64,000 bases of DNA, from NCBI RefSeq assembly GCF_002142215.1, contig NZ_NAST01000010.1, positions 28,082-92,081 on the forward strand, written 5' to 3'. Below the pieces are notes generated by a model. That model saw nothing but the letters and a program-made list of their open reading frames with translations. It did not search any database and had not been told where the DNA came from. A program made the translations under genes and the position numbers. This stretch comes from Gilliamella sp. N-G2. Its GTDB lineage: Bacteria > Pseudomonadota > Gammaproteobacteria > Enterobacterales > Orbaceae. The stretch's first letter is position 1, and each line of letters starts with the position of its first letter. Below, piece after piece: positions 8,484 through 18,177 of the stretch.

Positions 8484-8658
8484 CTATTACCATATTAATT
8501 TAATACTAATAGTATTCGTTCCAAATTCTTCACAATTTTTAGCAGTTAATTCTCTAATTGCTTTTAGATAACGGTTATAAAATAAACCGGAATGGGGAAA
8601 GAAGCAAAAACCCCTTTCCTCAAAATTTTTTCATAGGAAAAGTTTTCATTGGAAAAGC

Positions 8659-9102
8659 TTAGTTATTTGTTGTTTGATGAGCTGCTTTATAGTATTGTTT
8701 TTTAAATCTCAATAAAGCCAATTGCTCATTTAGTTGAGTTATAGTATCGATTAATATCTTTTCTTGTTGATTAATGATAGTTAGGCGCTCATCCAATGTT
8801 TCATCACCTTTAAGACACAGCTTGACATAGTGTTGAACATCTTTAATTGACATATTCGCGTTACGTAAACATTCAATTAGCTTTGCCCACTGTAAGTCGG
8901 CATCAGAAAAAAGTCGTTTTTCATTCTGGTCACGTTGCAAAAATGGAAATAAATTTAATGAATCATAATACCTTAATGTATGCACAGATAAGCCTAACAT
9001 TTTAGCTGCTTTAGTCACAGAGTATTTAGGTGTTTGGTTTAGTTCCCCATTTTGTGCAATTGATGCAATACAATCATTTATATTTACCATATTTATACCC
9101 AT
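8659..9102 (-). CDS. MerR-family regulator, AdhR/NmlR-like
   Basis: The N-terminal winged helix-turn-helix reads YSVTKAAKMLGLSVHTLRYYD, the MerR hallmark, followed by NEKRLFSDADLQWAKLIECL and a C-terminal coiled coil. The SIKDVQHYVKLCLKGDET region is typical of the AdhR/NmlR branch, which senses aldehydes or other electrophiles; the Cys in IECLRN falls where that branch often has its reactive thiol. The frame is open to a TTG at 9144; ATG codons at 9102 or 9090 are likelier starts, and 9102 is chosen here without a strong ribosome binding site. It is divergent from the LepA-like gene, with a palindromic operator between them, so it probably controls that gene. Confidence 0.8.
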   Translation of the reverse strand: MGINMVNINDCIASIAQNGELNQTPKYSVTKAAKMLGLSVHTLRYYDSLNLFPFLQRDQNEKRLFSDADLQWAKLIECLRNANMSIKDVQHYVKLCLKGDETLDERLTIINQQEKILIDTITQLNEQLALLRFKKQYYKAAHQTTNN

Positions 9103-9155
9103 GTTTTCATAAAAATCAATTAAATAGATTAGCAAGTATGACAATTTGACTAAAC

Positions 9156-9185
9156 TTGACTTAGAGTTACTCTAACCATTATAGT
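9156..9185 (+). promoter_or_regulatory. MerR-type promoter/operator for the LepA-like gene
   Basis: A consensus-like -35 TTGACT (9156-9161) and TATAGT (9180-9185) are 18 bases apart. The spacer contains the perfect palindrome TTAGAGTTACTCTAA (9161-9175). MerR regulators bind such palindromes in overlong spacers and twist the DNA to activate transcription. The sequence resembles AdhR/NmlR-class operators (CTTGACTT-GAGT...ACTC). It points towards the LepA-like gene, with a 5' leader of about 32 bases. Confidence 0.7.
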
Positions 9186-9223
9186 TCACGCCAACAGTTA
9201 AGAAAAGTATGGGAGAAATTAAC

Positions 9224-11020
9224 ATGAACCCAAATAATATAAGAAATTTTTGTATTATTGCCCATATCGATCACGGTAAATCAACGCTAGCAGATAGGTT
9301 AATTGAAATGACCAATACTGTCTCTGAACGTGATATGAAAGAGCAATTATTAGATAACATGGATCTTGAAAGAGAACGTGGTATTACAATTAAGTTACAA
9401 ACGGTACGCATGTACTATAAAGCTTCAAATAATATTGAATATGAGCTTAATCTAATCGATACCCCTGGGCATACTGATTTTAATTATGAAGTTTCGCGCA
9501 GTTTAGCTGCTTGTGAAGGAGCTTTGTTGCTAGTTGATGCAACCCAAGGCGTACAAGCACAAACAATCGCTAATTTAAAACTGGCTCAAGAGCAGAATTT
9601 AACTATTATTCCAGTTATCAATAAAGTCGATATGCCAAATGCGGATGTTGACAGCGTGATTAAAGAAATCGAAGAGTTAGATGGCATTAACTTAGATAAA
9701 GTTATTTTAGCTTCAGCTAAAACCGGCGTAGGAGTTGATAATATTTTAGAATCAATCGTTGAAAACATTCCTGCGCCAGAAGCTAATAAAGATAGGCAAC
9801 TGCAAGCGTTAATCTTTGATTCTCATTATGATGTGTATCGCGGTGTCGTGCTACATGTACGCGTTTTTAACGGTGCTATTCATACTGGAATGAAAATTAA
9901 AATGCTCAAAAGTGATATTGAATTTGAAGCATTACAAACTGGCGTATTTTTACCAGCAATGAAAACTGTTGATGTACTTGATGCAGGTGAAGTTGGATAT
10001 ATTTCGACTAATATTAAAATCGTCGCAAATGTCAAAGTCGGTGATACCCTAATTGATCCTAATCACCCAAATACCAAAGCAGTACCTGGTTATAAAGAAG
10101 TCAAACCTATGGTTTATGCTGGATTATTTCCAATAAAAAATGAAGACCAAGAAAAACTTAAAGATGCGGTTGAAAAATTATCCCTAAATGATTCTGCATT
10201 TATTTATAAACAAGAAAACTCAATGGCCCTTGGCGCAGGATTCCGTTGTGGTTTTTTAGGAATTTTACATATGGAGATTATTCAAGAAAGACTTGAAAGA
10301 GAATATGGTATCGAAATACTCTCTACCTTTCCTAGTGTTGAATACCGTGTAACATTAAAAAATAGTGAAATCATCAATGTTAATAATCCTATGTTGTTAC
10401 CGAGTTTTGAAAAAATTGACTATATTGAAGAACCATTTATAGATGCTGCTATTATCATTCCTATGGAAAATATTGGCGAAATTATGGAACTTTGTCAGGA
10501 AAAACGAGGTATATACGTCGATATGATTTATCTGAATAATAAAATGGCAGAGTTGACCTTTAAACTGCCAATTTCAGAAATTGCATACAATTTTTATGAT
10601 TCACTTAAATCGATTACTCATGGCTATGCATCTATAGATTATCGTGATAGAAGCTATATTGCATCGGATTTGGTAAAAATGGATATTTGGTTGAATGATG
10701 AAATTGTTGATGCATTTTCATTTATTTTACCTCGAGATAAAAGTTTTGAACGAGGTAAACAAATTGTTCAAAAGATGAAACATGTCATTCCACGCAAACT
10801 CTACCCAATGCCGGTGCAATCGGTAGTTGAGAATAAAGTTATTGCACGCGAAGATATTCCACCATTACGCAAAAGTGTTACCGGGCGCGGCTATTCCGGC
10901 TCAGCATCGAAAAAGAAAAAGATAGCTAAAAATATTAAGGAAAATAAAATTAGACAACGTAAATTTGGCGGTGTTGATATTCCTCAAGAGGCCTTTCATG
11001 CCGTGTTGGATATTCATTAA
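9224..11020 (+). CDS. Divergent LepA/EF4-like translational GTPase
   Basis: The 598-residue protein has the LepA/EF4 layout. G-domain motifs are AHIDHGKST (13-21), RGITI, DTPGH (79-83) and NKVD (133-136); then come domain II, the GFRCGFLGILHMEIIQERLERE region and a C-terminal PQEAFHAVL. EF4 back-translocates or remodels ribosomes under stress. Oddities: it stands alone rather than beside lepB, it reads more like Firmicutes LepA in places (TVRMYYKA, MELCQEKRG), and the usually conserved CTD tip AKCYGGDISRKKK is replaced by GRGYSGSASKKKK. It is therefore probably a specialised paralogue under MerR control rather than housekeeping LepA. The start at 9224 follows GGGAG with good spacing; an in-frame ATG at 9209 lacks one. 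Confidence 0.85.
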   Translation: MNPNNIRNFCIIAHIDHGKSTLADRLIEMTNTVSERDMKEQLLDNMDLERERGITIKLQTVRMYYKASNNIEYELNLIDTPGHTDFNYEVSRSLAACEGALLLVDATQGVQAQTIANLKLAQEQNLTIIPVINKVDMPNADVDSVIKEIEELDGINLDKVILASAKTGVGVDNILESIVENIPAPEANKDRQLQALIFDSHYDVYRGVVLHVRVFNGAIHTGMKIKMLKSDIEFEALQTGVFLPAMKTVDVLDAGEVGYISTNIKIVANVKVGDTLIDPNHPNTKAVPGYKEVKPMVYAGLFPIKNEDQEKLKDAVEKLSLNDSAFIYKQENSMALGAGFRCGFLGILHMEIIQERLEREYGIEILSTFPSVEYRVTLKNSEIINVNNPMLLPSFEKIDYIEEPFIDAAIIIPMENIGEIMELCQEKRGIYVDMIYLNNKMAELTFKLPISEIAYNFYDSLKSITHGYASIDYRDRSYIASDLVKMDIWLNDEIVDAFSFILPRDKSFERGKQIVQKMKHVIPRKLYPMPVQSVVENKVIAREDIPPLRKSVTGRGYSGSASKKKKIAKNIKENKIRQRKFGGVDIPQEAFHAVLDIH

Positions 11021-11079
11021 TGATGTAGGCTAGTTGAAATTAACCATTGCTTACATAATTAATCAACATTAAATAACAA

Positions 11080-11109
11080 TTTCGCCGGCATTTGCCGGCG
11101 AAACTGTTT
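11080..11109. terminator. Bidirectional terminator between the LepA-like gene and mukB
   Basis: TTTCGCCGGCA (11080-11090) and TGCCGGCGAAA (11093-11103) form a perfect 11-bp, GC-rich stem with a TT loop, followed on the plus strand by CTGTTTTT. It lies between convergent genes and can serve both. Confidence 0.8.
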
Positions 11110-11123
11110 TTAGTCAGTAATAA

Positions 11124-14100
11124 CTAAGCAAAGCCTTTCAAGCCAACGACATGAACATGTTCTTGGTTATTGATAACCTTACGAACTAGTTTATAGGTGG
11201 TACCTTTTTCCGGGCTGATATTTTCTGGAGCGGCGATAATAAGTTGCATTTCTAATCGTTCACAAAGCTCAAAGAGTGTCGCAATCGATTTAGCATCAAG
11301 ACGTGCCGCTTCATCTAAGAATAATAAGCGACATGGTGAAATATCCTTATTGCGCAGACGTTTAGACTCTTCTTCCCAACTTTGAATAACCATTAGTAGA
11401 ATAGACATACCTGTACCAATCGCTTCACCCGTTGATAAAGCACCACTTTCAGCACGTAACCAACCATCAGCACCACGATTAACTTCCACATCCATCTCTA
11501 AATAGTTTCGATAATCTAGCAACTCTTCACCAATATTTTGTGCAGTTCGTTGCCCCATATCTATATGTGGATTCAAACGTTGATAAAGTTTCGCTAACGC
11601 TTCTGAGAAGGTAATACGATTATTACTAAATAAATCCTGATGTTCATTTTGATCATCAGCTAATGCAGCTAATAATGAAGAGTGTGCCTCACGAATACTA
11701 ACATTCAAACGAACACCATTAACCTGACCAAATGCCACTGCTTGTAATCCTTGATTAAGCATACGAATACGGTTTTGTTCACGTTGTATAGTTTTACGAA
11801 TAATATTAGCCACACTTTTTGAACTAATAGCCAATTGCTGTTCTCGTGAAGTAAGTTCTTCAGTTAATCGTGACAACTCAATTTCCATTTGTTCAATAGC
11901 TTCAATCGGATCATCAGTTTTGACGATATCTTGGCGAATTCGTTCACGTAGATGTTTATAAACCGCAATATAAAACTGGATTTTACGTTCTGGTCTTTTC
12001 GGATCTTCGGATAATCTTAATACATCACGTAAGTGTTCATTATCATTTACCGCTAAACGCAATGAACCAAGAGCCTTATCCGACATAGAACGTAGTTCAT
12101 CAGCACTGAGATAAGCCAATTCTCGTCGATGTAATCGTCGTTCTACACTGTTTTCTTTAACGAGTCGTAACACTAAACACCAACCAGCTTTTGCTTCAAC
12201 AACTTGTTCACGTAACTGTTTATAATCACGCAGTGTTTGTGTTAAGCGTTTTTGCATTTGCGTCATTTCGCTTTCACACATAATAAGTTGTTTTTCCAAA
12301 GACGTGCATTGTTGGCGATTACTATTGAGTTTTTGATGAATTTCATCACGACGGATACGTGCTCGCTCTTCAGTGATTGCATCCGCTTTAACACCAATTT
12401 GTTCGATCTCTTTATGCAATTCATTAAGCATGTCTCGCTTAGTTTCAAATGCACTTTTAAGTGATGCTAATGTTTGATTGTATTGATTATATTTATCTTG
12501 ATACTGTTGCATTTGACGACGAGCTTCACCTCGTTGTCCTTCAACAACTTCTAATCGAGTACGTAATTTTTCATTGAGATCACTATTTTCATTCAACATA
12601 CCAGCTGAATCTTCATAGCTAAAATGAGCACGACGTTGCATCACTTCCGTTAAAGCAAAAACTTGTTGGCGAATGGTTTGCTGCTGAGCTTTAACAGTAT
12701 TGTACTGCTCACGTAATGATTCATTCTGCTCAGGATCACTTTGCAATACTGCAACAATTGGTTCAAGTTCGGCAATAGTATGGCGATGACGACTAACATA
12801 TTGCGCGGCCTCTTGCGCTTCAGCAACTTGCTCACGGAGATCATCAACCCGATCTGCTAAATCATCATCAGCCAATAAATGCATTTGAGCTACCAATCGA
12901 TTTACAGTGATTAACTGCTCTTTACAATTTGCAACTTGTTGTTGATTTTGTTTATCAATACTTTCTTGTGCCAAGAGCTGACGTTCGATTTCATTACGTC
13001 TTGTCGATAACTTTTGCACTTCGGCTTCTGGATCGATATCAAATGCTACAGATAGATATTCACCAATAAACTGCCCAACATTTTGCTCAATACGTTGTAA
13101 TTTTTGCAGATCAAATGAAATTGTTGCATAACGTTCATGTAGTTCATCACGTTCTGCCGATAATTTTTCAAGATGAATTTCACGTGCTGCTCGGCCAAAT
13201 AAAGGTACCTTAGGAAAGCTGGAAAAACGCCATTGCCGATCACCAGTTTTAACCAATACGGATTTCGTCATCTCTTCACAATCAAAAACACTATCGTCAA
13301 ATGAAGATGGATCACCTTCGATAAAATAGATATCTTCTGGATAATCTTCTTCACTATTTGTCAGGCTTTCTAGTTGAGCTTTTACCAGTGATAAATCAGG
13401 TACCACAATAGCTTGTCTTGATGGACCATATAATGCTGAAAAGTAAGGCGCATCATCAATGGTTACATCTTCATAAATTTCAGAAAGTAATACACCATTA
13501 AACCTTTCCGCTAATGTCGATAAACGACCATCATCAACACCACTTGGTTGATTGAGTTGTTCAATTTGTGCATCAAGTTGATTGCGTTTGAAGTTTATTT
13601 GATCACGTTGTGTAACTAAAGTGCGTTCCTGTTCAAGCAATTGTTGCATATGTTGCGTGACAGCATGACTGTTAGTAAACGTTTGCTCTGTTTGTTCTTG
13701 CAATGCGATAAGTGCATCTTGGGCTTTTAGCCATACTGGTGCTTTTTGTCGATAAGCACCAATTTGCGTTTGAATTTGCTCAAGCTCTTGCTTAAATTCA
13801 ATACGTTTTTCACTTGATTCATTGGCAAGCTCAGCATTTTGGTCTAATTGAACTTCTAGCTCTTGTTTGAATTCATCAAGCTCATCATAATTAAGTTGAT
13901 GACCAAAACGCTTACAAAATTGAGTTAATAATGATTCAGCTTCTTTTTGTTCAAAAAAGCGTTGCTCTAATTCATCTAATTGCAGTTGTAAATGTTCTGC
14001 TTGATCGGCTTGGTAACATTGTGAAGGCCACTGCTTTAATGCTTCTCTAGCGGCACTCCAAGCATCACTGCGCACTACGTCCCCTACTAATTTAACAACT

Positions 14101-15545
14101 AGTTGATAAGCTCTATCAAATTGATTAATGGCGGCATCAGAAACACTTAGTCTTTGCTCTAATTCTAACAGTTGTTCAGTAACTTCTTTTTGTTTTTCTT
14201 CAAAGATTTCAAAATGATTTTCAACATTACTTACACCTAATTTTGGTAATTGGCATAGTTGCTGAGCATTTTTTAAAGCTTGGATAGCTTGTTGGTATTG
14301 GATTGCCCGAGTCTGCTGCACATCTAAAGCTTGTTGATAATCAGCTAATTGGTTTTTTATTTCATCAACTTCTTGCTCAGTATGTTCAACCTGATCACGG
14401 TAAGTTTGATACTGTTCATTGGCTTCGAGGACAACTTCATTTTGCTCTTCAAGTTTTAAATTCAGATCATCTAAGTCCGCTTGATAACGGTCTATTTTTT
14501 CTTGTTGACGTAAAGCTGTTTGCGCAAGGTTAAGATGATCATTGGCTGCCTGAAGATCCGTTTCTAAGTCACTTTGAGCATCTTGATATTCTTTTAATTC
14601 TTTTGCCATTTCAACTTGGCGGAATTGATTACTAATCAGCAGATCTTGCGTCTTAAACATGTCACGACGCAATCCTAAAACCGATTCGATATGGACTCTA
14701 CGTTCATTAGCATGACGCATATAGTCAGCAGCAACGTAGTTTGTAGACTCAGTAATAAGGTGTTTGAATAAATCACGATCCGATTGTGTTACTCGAATAG
14801 CTTCAAGTGTCATTCTATTTTCACGTAATGCTGCTTCCATATCTTGGAAGGCTTTTCTGACACCACTATTTTCCGGCAACAAATAATCACGTAATGATCG
14901 TGTAATAGCACTTGAAATCCCCCCATATAGAGAAGCTTCAATCAAGCGATAATATTTACTTCGGTCAGATGAAGAACGTAACCGTTTCGGTAATATACCA
15001 AAATCAAACATGACTGAATGATAATCGGTAATAGAGTTAAATTGTTTAAAAATAATGCCTTCCATTGACTCAATTTTATCTTTTAATTCTGGTAGTGATA
15101 AAATTCGAGCCTGTTTATCATTTAAACGTTCCGTTACCAATTCTGTTGGACTAATATTGACTGGTAAACCTTGTATTAAAAAAGGTTTAATATCTACTTT
15201 TTTGTCACGCCCTGCTACTTGCTGTAAACGTACACCACAGATAATTCGCTGATTACGAGAGTTGATAACATCTAGCATTGAGTAACAAACACCAGGCTTT
15301 AACTTACCATGTAAACCTTTATCTCGAGAACCTGAAGTTGCACCCGCTTCAGTGGTATTTCTAAAATGTAATAAAGTTAAATCAGGAATTAGCGCTGTGA
15401 CAAATGCAGCCATAGTCGTTGATTTACCCGCGCCATTACCACCTGAAAGCGTGGTAACCAGCTGATCAAGCTCAAAGGTTCGAGCAAAAAAACCGTTCCA
15501 GTTAATTAAGGTTAATGAGTGAAATTTACCGTGTCCCATCATCAT
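11124..15545 (-). CDS. mukB: Chromosome partition protein MukB
   Basis: The 1473-residue SMC-like protein matches E. coli MukB (1486) over its length. The N-terminal head has [11 protein letters not shown] (Walker A, about residues 34-43) and [11 protein letters not shown]; two long coiled coils surround a hinge with [10 protein letters not shown] and [12 protein letters not shown]; the C-terminal head has [13 protein letters not shown] (signature) and [11 protein letters not shown] (Walker B). MukB dimers with MukE and MukF extrude DNA loops and condense the chromosome. It is the last gene of mukFEB, starting one base into the mukE stop. The start MMMGHGK is slightly longer than in E. coli, and which of the three ATGs is used is unclear. 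Confidence 0.97.
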   Translation of the reverse strand: MMMGHGKFHSLTLINWNGFFARTFELDQLVTTLSGGNGAGKSTTMAAFVTALIPDLTLLHFRNTTEAGATSGSRDKGLHGKLKPGVCYSMLDVINSRNQRIICGVRLQQVAGRDKKVDIKPFLIQGLPVNISPTELVTERLNDKQARILSLPELKDKIESMEGIIFKQFNSITDYHSVMFDFGILPKRLRSSSDRSKYYRLIEASLYGGISSAITRSLRDYLLPENSGVRKAFQDMEAALRENRMTLEAIRVTQSDRDLFKHLITESTNYVAADYMRHANERRVHIESVLGLRRDMFKTQDLLISNQFRQVEMAKELKEYQDAQSDLETDLQAANDHLNLAQTALRQQEKIDRYQADLDDLNLKLEEQNEVVLEANEQYQTYRDQVEHTEQEVDEIKNQLADYQQALDVQQTRAIQYQQAIQALKNAQQLCQLPKLGVSNVENHFEIFEEKQKEVTEQLLELEQRLSVSDAAINQFDRAYQLVVKLVGDVVRSDAWSAAREALKQWPSQCYQADQAEHLQLQLDELEQRFFEQKEAESLLTQFCKRFGHQLNYDELDEFKQELEVQLDQNAELANESSEKRIEFKQELEQIQTQIGAYRQKAPVWLKAQDALIALQEQTEQTFTNSHAVTQHMQQLLEQERTLVTQRDQINFKRNQLDAQIEQLNQPSGVDDGRLSTLAERFNGVLLSEIYEDVTIDDAPYFSALYGPSRQAIVVPDLSLVKAQLESLTNSEEDYPEDIYFIEGDPSSFDDSVFDCEEMTKSVLVKTGDRQWRFSSFPKVPLFGRAAREIHLEKLSAERDELHERYATISFDLQKLQRIEQNVGQFIGEYLSVAFDIDPEAEVQKLSTRRNEIERQLLAQESIDKQNQQQVANCKEQLITVNRLVAQMHLLADDDLADRVDDLREQVAEAQEAAQYVSRHRHTIAELEPIVAVLQSDPEQNESLREQYNTVKAQQQTIRQQVFALTEVMQRRAHFSYEDSAGMLNENSDLNEKLRTRLEVVEGQRGEARRQMQQYQDKYNQYNQTLASLKSAFETKRDMLNELHKEIEQIGVKADAITEERARIRRDEIHQKLNSNRQQCTSLEKQLIMCESEMTQMQKRLTQTLRDYKQLREQVVEAKAGWCLVLRLVKENSVERRLHRRELAYLSADELRSMSDKALGSLRLAVNDNEHLRDVLRLSEDPKRPERKIQFYIAVYKHLRERIRQDIVKTDDPIEAIEQMEIELSRLTEELTSREQQLAISSKSVANIIRKTIQREQNRIRMLNQGLQAVAFGQVNGVRLNVSIREAHSSLLAALADDQNEHQDLFSNNRITFSEALAKLYQRLNPHIDMGQRTAQNIGEELLDYRNYLEMDVEVNRGADGWLRAESGALSTGEAIGTGMSILLMVIQSWEEESKRLRNKDISPCRLLFLDEAARLDAKSIATLFELCERLEMQLIIAAPENISPEKGTTYKLVRKVINNQEHVHVVGLKGFA

Positions 15546-16339
15546 TATTCAATCTCCTCATTAACATCTTCATCTTGTTCTTCACTATTATCATCATCCA
15601 AAATAAGTGATGATTCTATTTTAATCGCTTCACCATCACGAATTAAGCGTAATTGCGCCTCTTGTGCATCATCACTACTGCGAACATCAGCGCCAAAGCG
15701 GAAAATAGATTCATTTATACGAAAACGACTACTGTCATTACCTACAATAAAAAAGATCATGCCTAGTCGACGTAAGCGATTTAATGCGGTTTTTACTTTA
15801 TCAAACAGTTTTTGACGATCTAAGTCAGATCCCGTTGAACGTTGATTAACTAATTTCAACAATTTACTTTCATCCGCTAAGGAAACTAACTCATCAAAAA
15901 GTTCTTGCAAAGTGAAGATACCTTCATGCGCTAATCGTTCTGGGCTTAAATAGAGATAACACAATACTTTACCCACTAACATGTCTAATTCAGAAAGAAC
16001 TGAACGGGGAATTAAAGTGGTTGAACGAGGACGGAGATAAAAAAAGCCTTCTGGTGCACGAATCAGCTCAACATTATAACGTTGATAAAACTGTTCAAGT
16101 TCAAATTGAAAATCCATCAAAAATGCATGATTGTCCAGTTCATCAATACCAATATGGCGACCTGAGCGTAATAAACTATCTAGTTCAGGGAAAATTGGAT
16201 TGGCAATAGCTTGAGCCAATTTGACTGGCATATATTTATCTATAGACGCTTGAGAACTTGCAGCAATACGTCCCATGACTTCATCAAGATGATGAGCAGT
16301 TTGTTCCATTTCTATATCTTTAGTATCTGTTGATGACAT
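15545..16339 (-). CDS. mukE: Chromosome partition protein MukE
   Basis: The 264-residue winged-helix (kleisin-associated) subunit contains the conserved [39 protein letters not shown] and [20 protein letters not shown] blocks. It ends in an acidic tail. MukE binds the MukF kleisin and modulates MukB ATPase. The reading frame extends to 16414, but the ATG at 16339 (MSSTDTKD) has AAGG nine bases upstream and matches the E. coli beginning MSST, so it is preferred. It overlaps mukF by 20 bases, consistent with translational coupling. Confidence 0.95.
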   Translation of the reverse strand: MSSTDTKDIEMEQTAHHLDEVMGRIAASSQASIDKYMPVKLAQAIANPIFPELDSLLRSGRHIGIDELDNHAFLMDFQFELEQFYQRYNVELIRAPEGFFYLRPRSTTLIPRSVLSELDMLVGKVLCYLYLSPERLAHEGIFTLQELFDELVSLADESKLLKLVNQRSTGSDLDRQKLFDKVKTALNRLRRLGMIFFIVGNDSSRFRINESIFRFGADVRSSDDAQEAQLRLIRDGEAIKIESSLILDDDNSEEQDEDVNEEIE

Positions 16340-17642
16340 GTGCTTGTACCTTAGCTCCATAATCGTTAATAGGTTTCCATTCGGCAGGAATACCAAGTAA
16401 ATCACTTTCGGCAATACCTAATCGAATAGCCTGATCAATAAACAATCTTGCAATATCAAAATGCTGTTCTCGTGGGAACTGTGCTAAATAACTATGAATA
16501 GCAATACTCATATCAAGTGGTTTATTTTCTTGTTTAAAGATCAATAGATTTTGTTCAATATGTGCAACTATGTGCTCTTGAATTTCTTCAATCATTTCAA
16601 ATTCTAGTTCTGAAGGTAATTCTCCAGTCACTTCCGCTTCATGTAATGCCAATTCTTCATCACGCATATCCAGTAAACGTTCAGCATTCGCAAAAGTAAG
16701 TGACCATGGTGAATCAAAATAGCTTTGGATCGATTTGCGTAATCGTTGAGAAAAAACTCGATTCTTATCTAAATCAATTGCAGTACGAATAAATTTATGA
16801 ACGTGCCTATCATAACCTATCCATAGGTCTATTGCTTTTTGTCCCCAACCGATGATTCGGTCTAATTTACCTTGTAAATCAATAACCACGTTATTAATTT
16901 TATCTAACTCAGGATTATCCAAAGTCGCATCTTGTATTAAAAGCAAACTAGCTTGTAACTTATCACCAGCCGCTGCTAATGTATCTTGTAATTCTCGTAA
17001 CGTTTGCGAGGTTTCTGTCAGTAAACCCTCACAACTACTAATTGCCGCCTGCCAATCTTGACTTAATAATGCAGAAATATTTTGTTTTACATCAGCTTGT
17101 TGTTCATCCATCACTCGCTGAGTAATATCGATGCTATCAAAGATTTCAGCTACTGAATATTTTAAAGGCGCAAAAACATTACGATGCCAATGCAAATCAT
17201 CACCACCTTCAAGAGCAGCATCTGCAGCACGTTTTAACTCTTGTGCAACAATTGAAAGCTGAATTGATAAACGTAAGGTCGAAAATTCACGTTGACGAAT
17301 ATAGTAATCAGAAATACCGATTCCCAAAGGTGTCAATCGATAAATAGAATAACCATCGGTCATTTCGCTAGCAAAGCGTGTGATTAAACGCTGGCGTACT
17401 AAATCATTAATAGCGTTATTAGCACGGACAGTAATAGTATCTTCACTTTGCTCAAAAATGTATGAGACATGTCGAAAACCATCGATTAATTCAGATTCAG
17501 TCATTTCGCCATCAAAGCGTTCACTGTTTAATACAGCTATTGCCAATAAAAAGGCTAATCGCTCAACAGGCAAAGCAATCGAAAAATCATTTTTTTTTGC
17601 CCAAGAGACCAGTTCTGGCACTGATTGGGAAAAATCCATCAT
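16320..17642 (-). CDS. mukF: Chromosome partition protein MukF (kleisin)
   Basis: The 440-residue kleisin begins with [18 protein letters not shown] and ends with [18 protein letters not shown], both typical of MukF. It bridges the two MukB heads and binds MukE through its central region; the N-terminal winged helix dimerises. It is first in the operon mukF-mukE-mukB. The methyltransferase gene (smtA/cmoM) that precedes mukF in E. coli is absent; instead there is a 535-base intergenic region carrying a perfect palindrome 57 bases upstream. Confidence 0.95.
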   Translation of the reverse strand: MMDFSQSVPELVSWAKKNDFSIALPVERLAFLLAIAVLNSERFDGEMTESELIDGFRHVSYIFEQSEDTITVRANNAINDLVRQRLITRFASEMTDGYSIYRLTPLGIGISDYYIRQREFSTLRLSIQLSIVAQELKRAADAALEGGDDLHWHRNVFAPLKYSVAEIFDSIDITQRVMDEQQADVKQNISALLSQDWQAAISSCEGLLTETSQTLRELQDTLAAAGDKLQASLLLIQDATLDNPELDKINNVVIDLQGKLDRIIGWGQKAIDLWIGYDRHVHKFIRTAIDLDKNRVFSQRLRKSIQSYFDSPWSLTFANAERLLDMRDEELALHEAEVTGELPSELEFEMIEEIQEHIVAHIEQNLLIFKQENKPLDMSIAIHSYLAQFPREQHFDIARLFIDQAIRLGIAESDLLGIPAEWKPINDYGAKVQAHVINRY

Positions 17643-17698
17643 AGTGATTCCTTAATTAAGGATGTTCAGCAAGCCTGACATCTTAAAATAATATGAGA

Positions 17699-17716
17699 AA
17701 CACAATATATTGTGTT
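17699..17716. promoter_or_regulatory. 18-bp perfect palindrome upstream of mukF (NrdR-box-like)
   Basis: AACACAATATATTGTGTT is a perfect palindrome. Its inner 16 bases ACACAATATATTGTGT fit the NrdR-box consensus ACACwATATnTwGTGT. A possible minus-strand -10 (TATATT) lies within it, so a bound repressor would block the mukF promoter. NrdR boxes normally occur in pairs; no second clear copy was seen at the expected spacing. Confidence 0.45.
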
Positions 17717-18136
17717 ATGGACAAAATTTTATCGATTATATAACAAATTGTAGTAGTTAAAAATAGCTAAGTTTAGGATTTATTATTAGATGTAATATAC
17801 TATATTCCATTTTCCTAAATGACTTTTACTCCCTTAATCAAATTGGCTTCTATAGATAAAAAAATAAAAGAATATTAACCTACAACTTGTGCCTTCTATA
17901 AATCCAACAGAATTGAAGCGCAATAACAATTTATCAATTACTGAAAATAAAGAGGGTAAACTGCTGACCAGTACTTCTGTCATTGTTGATGTAGTTAATA
18001 ATTTAGATAAAACAGAAAAATCCAATGATAAAGGATAAGCAACTATTATACCAAATAAAAGTTCAAATGTTATTGGATTAAAATTGACTTTCTAGTAAAA
18101 AATAACCAATTAGCGACACAAGATTAATTTATATAT
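17717..18136. other. Intergenic region with a possible coding relic
   Basis: The region is AT-rich. A plus-strand frame is open from 17868 to a TAA at 18036-18038 and reads VPSINPTELKRNNNL and VIVDVVNNLDKTEKSND. Its composition looks protein-like, but it has no proper start or ribosome binding site. It may be the tail of a lost gene. No other feature is seen. Confidence 0.3.
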
Positions 18137-18161
18137 AAAAAACGGGATTATTATCCCGTTT
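18137..18161 (-). terminator. Terminator of the nucleoside salvage operon
   Basis: AAACGGGAT (18140-18148) and ATCCCGTTT (18153-18161) form a perfect 9-bp stem with a TATT loop. On the minus strand it is followed by TTTTATAT and lies 16 bases after the MFS gene stop. Confidence 0.75.
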
Positions 18162-18177
18162 CCTATTAATCATCTGA

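Noticed and set aside
9103..9144. TTG start of the MerR gene at 9144
   Set aside because: It lies almost against the operator and adds a hydrophobic stretch not usual for the family; ATG codons follow soon after.
12252..15252. Several 60-76-residue frames within mukB on both strands
   Set aside because: They are alternate frames of a strongly conserved coding gene and show no independent signals.
16340..16414. Longer mukE starting at 16414
   Set aside because: It would add 25 unconserved residues deep inside mukF; the ATG at 16339 has a proper ribosome binding site.
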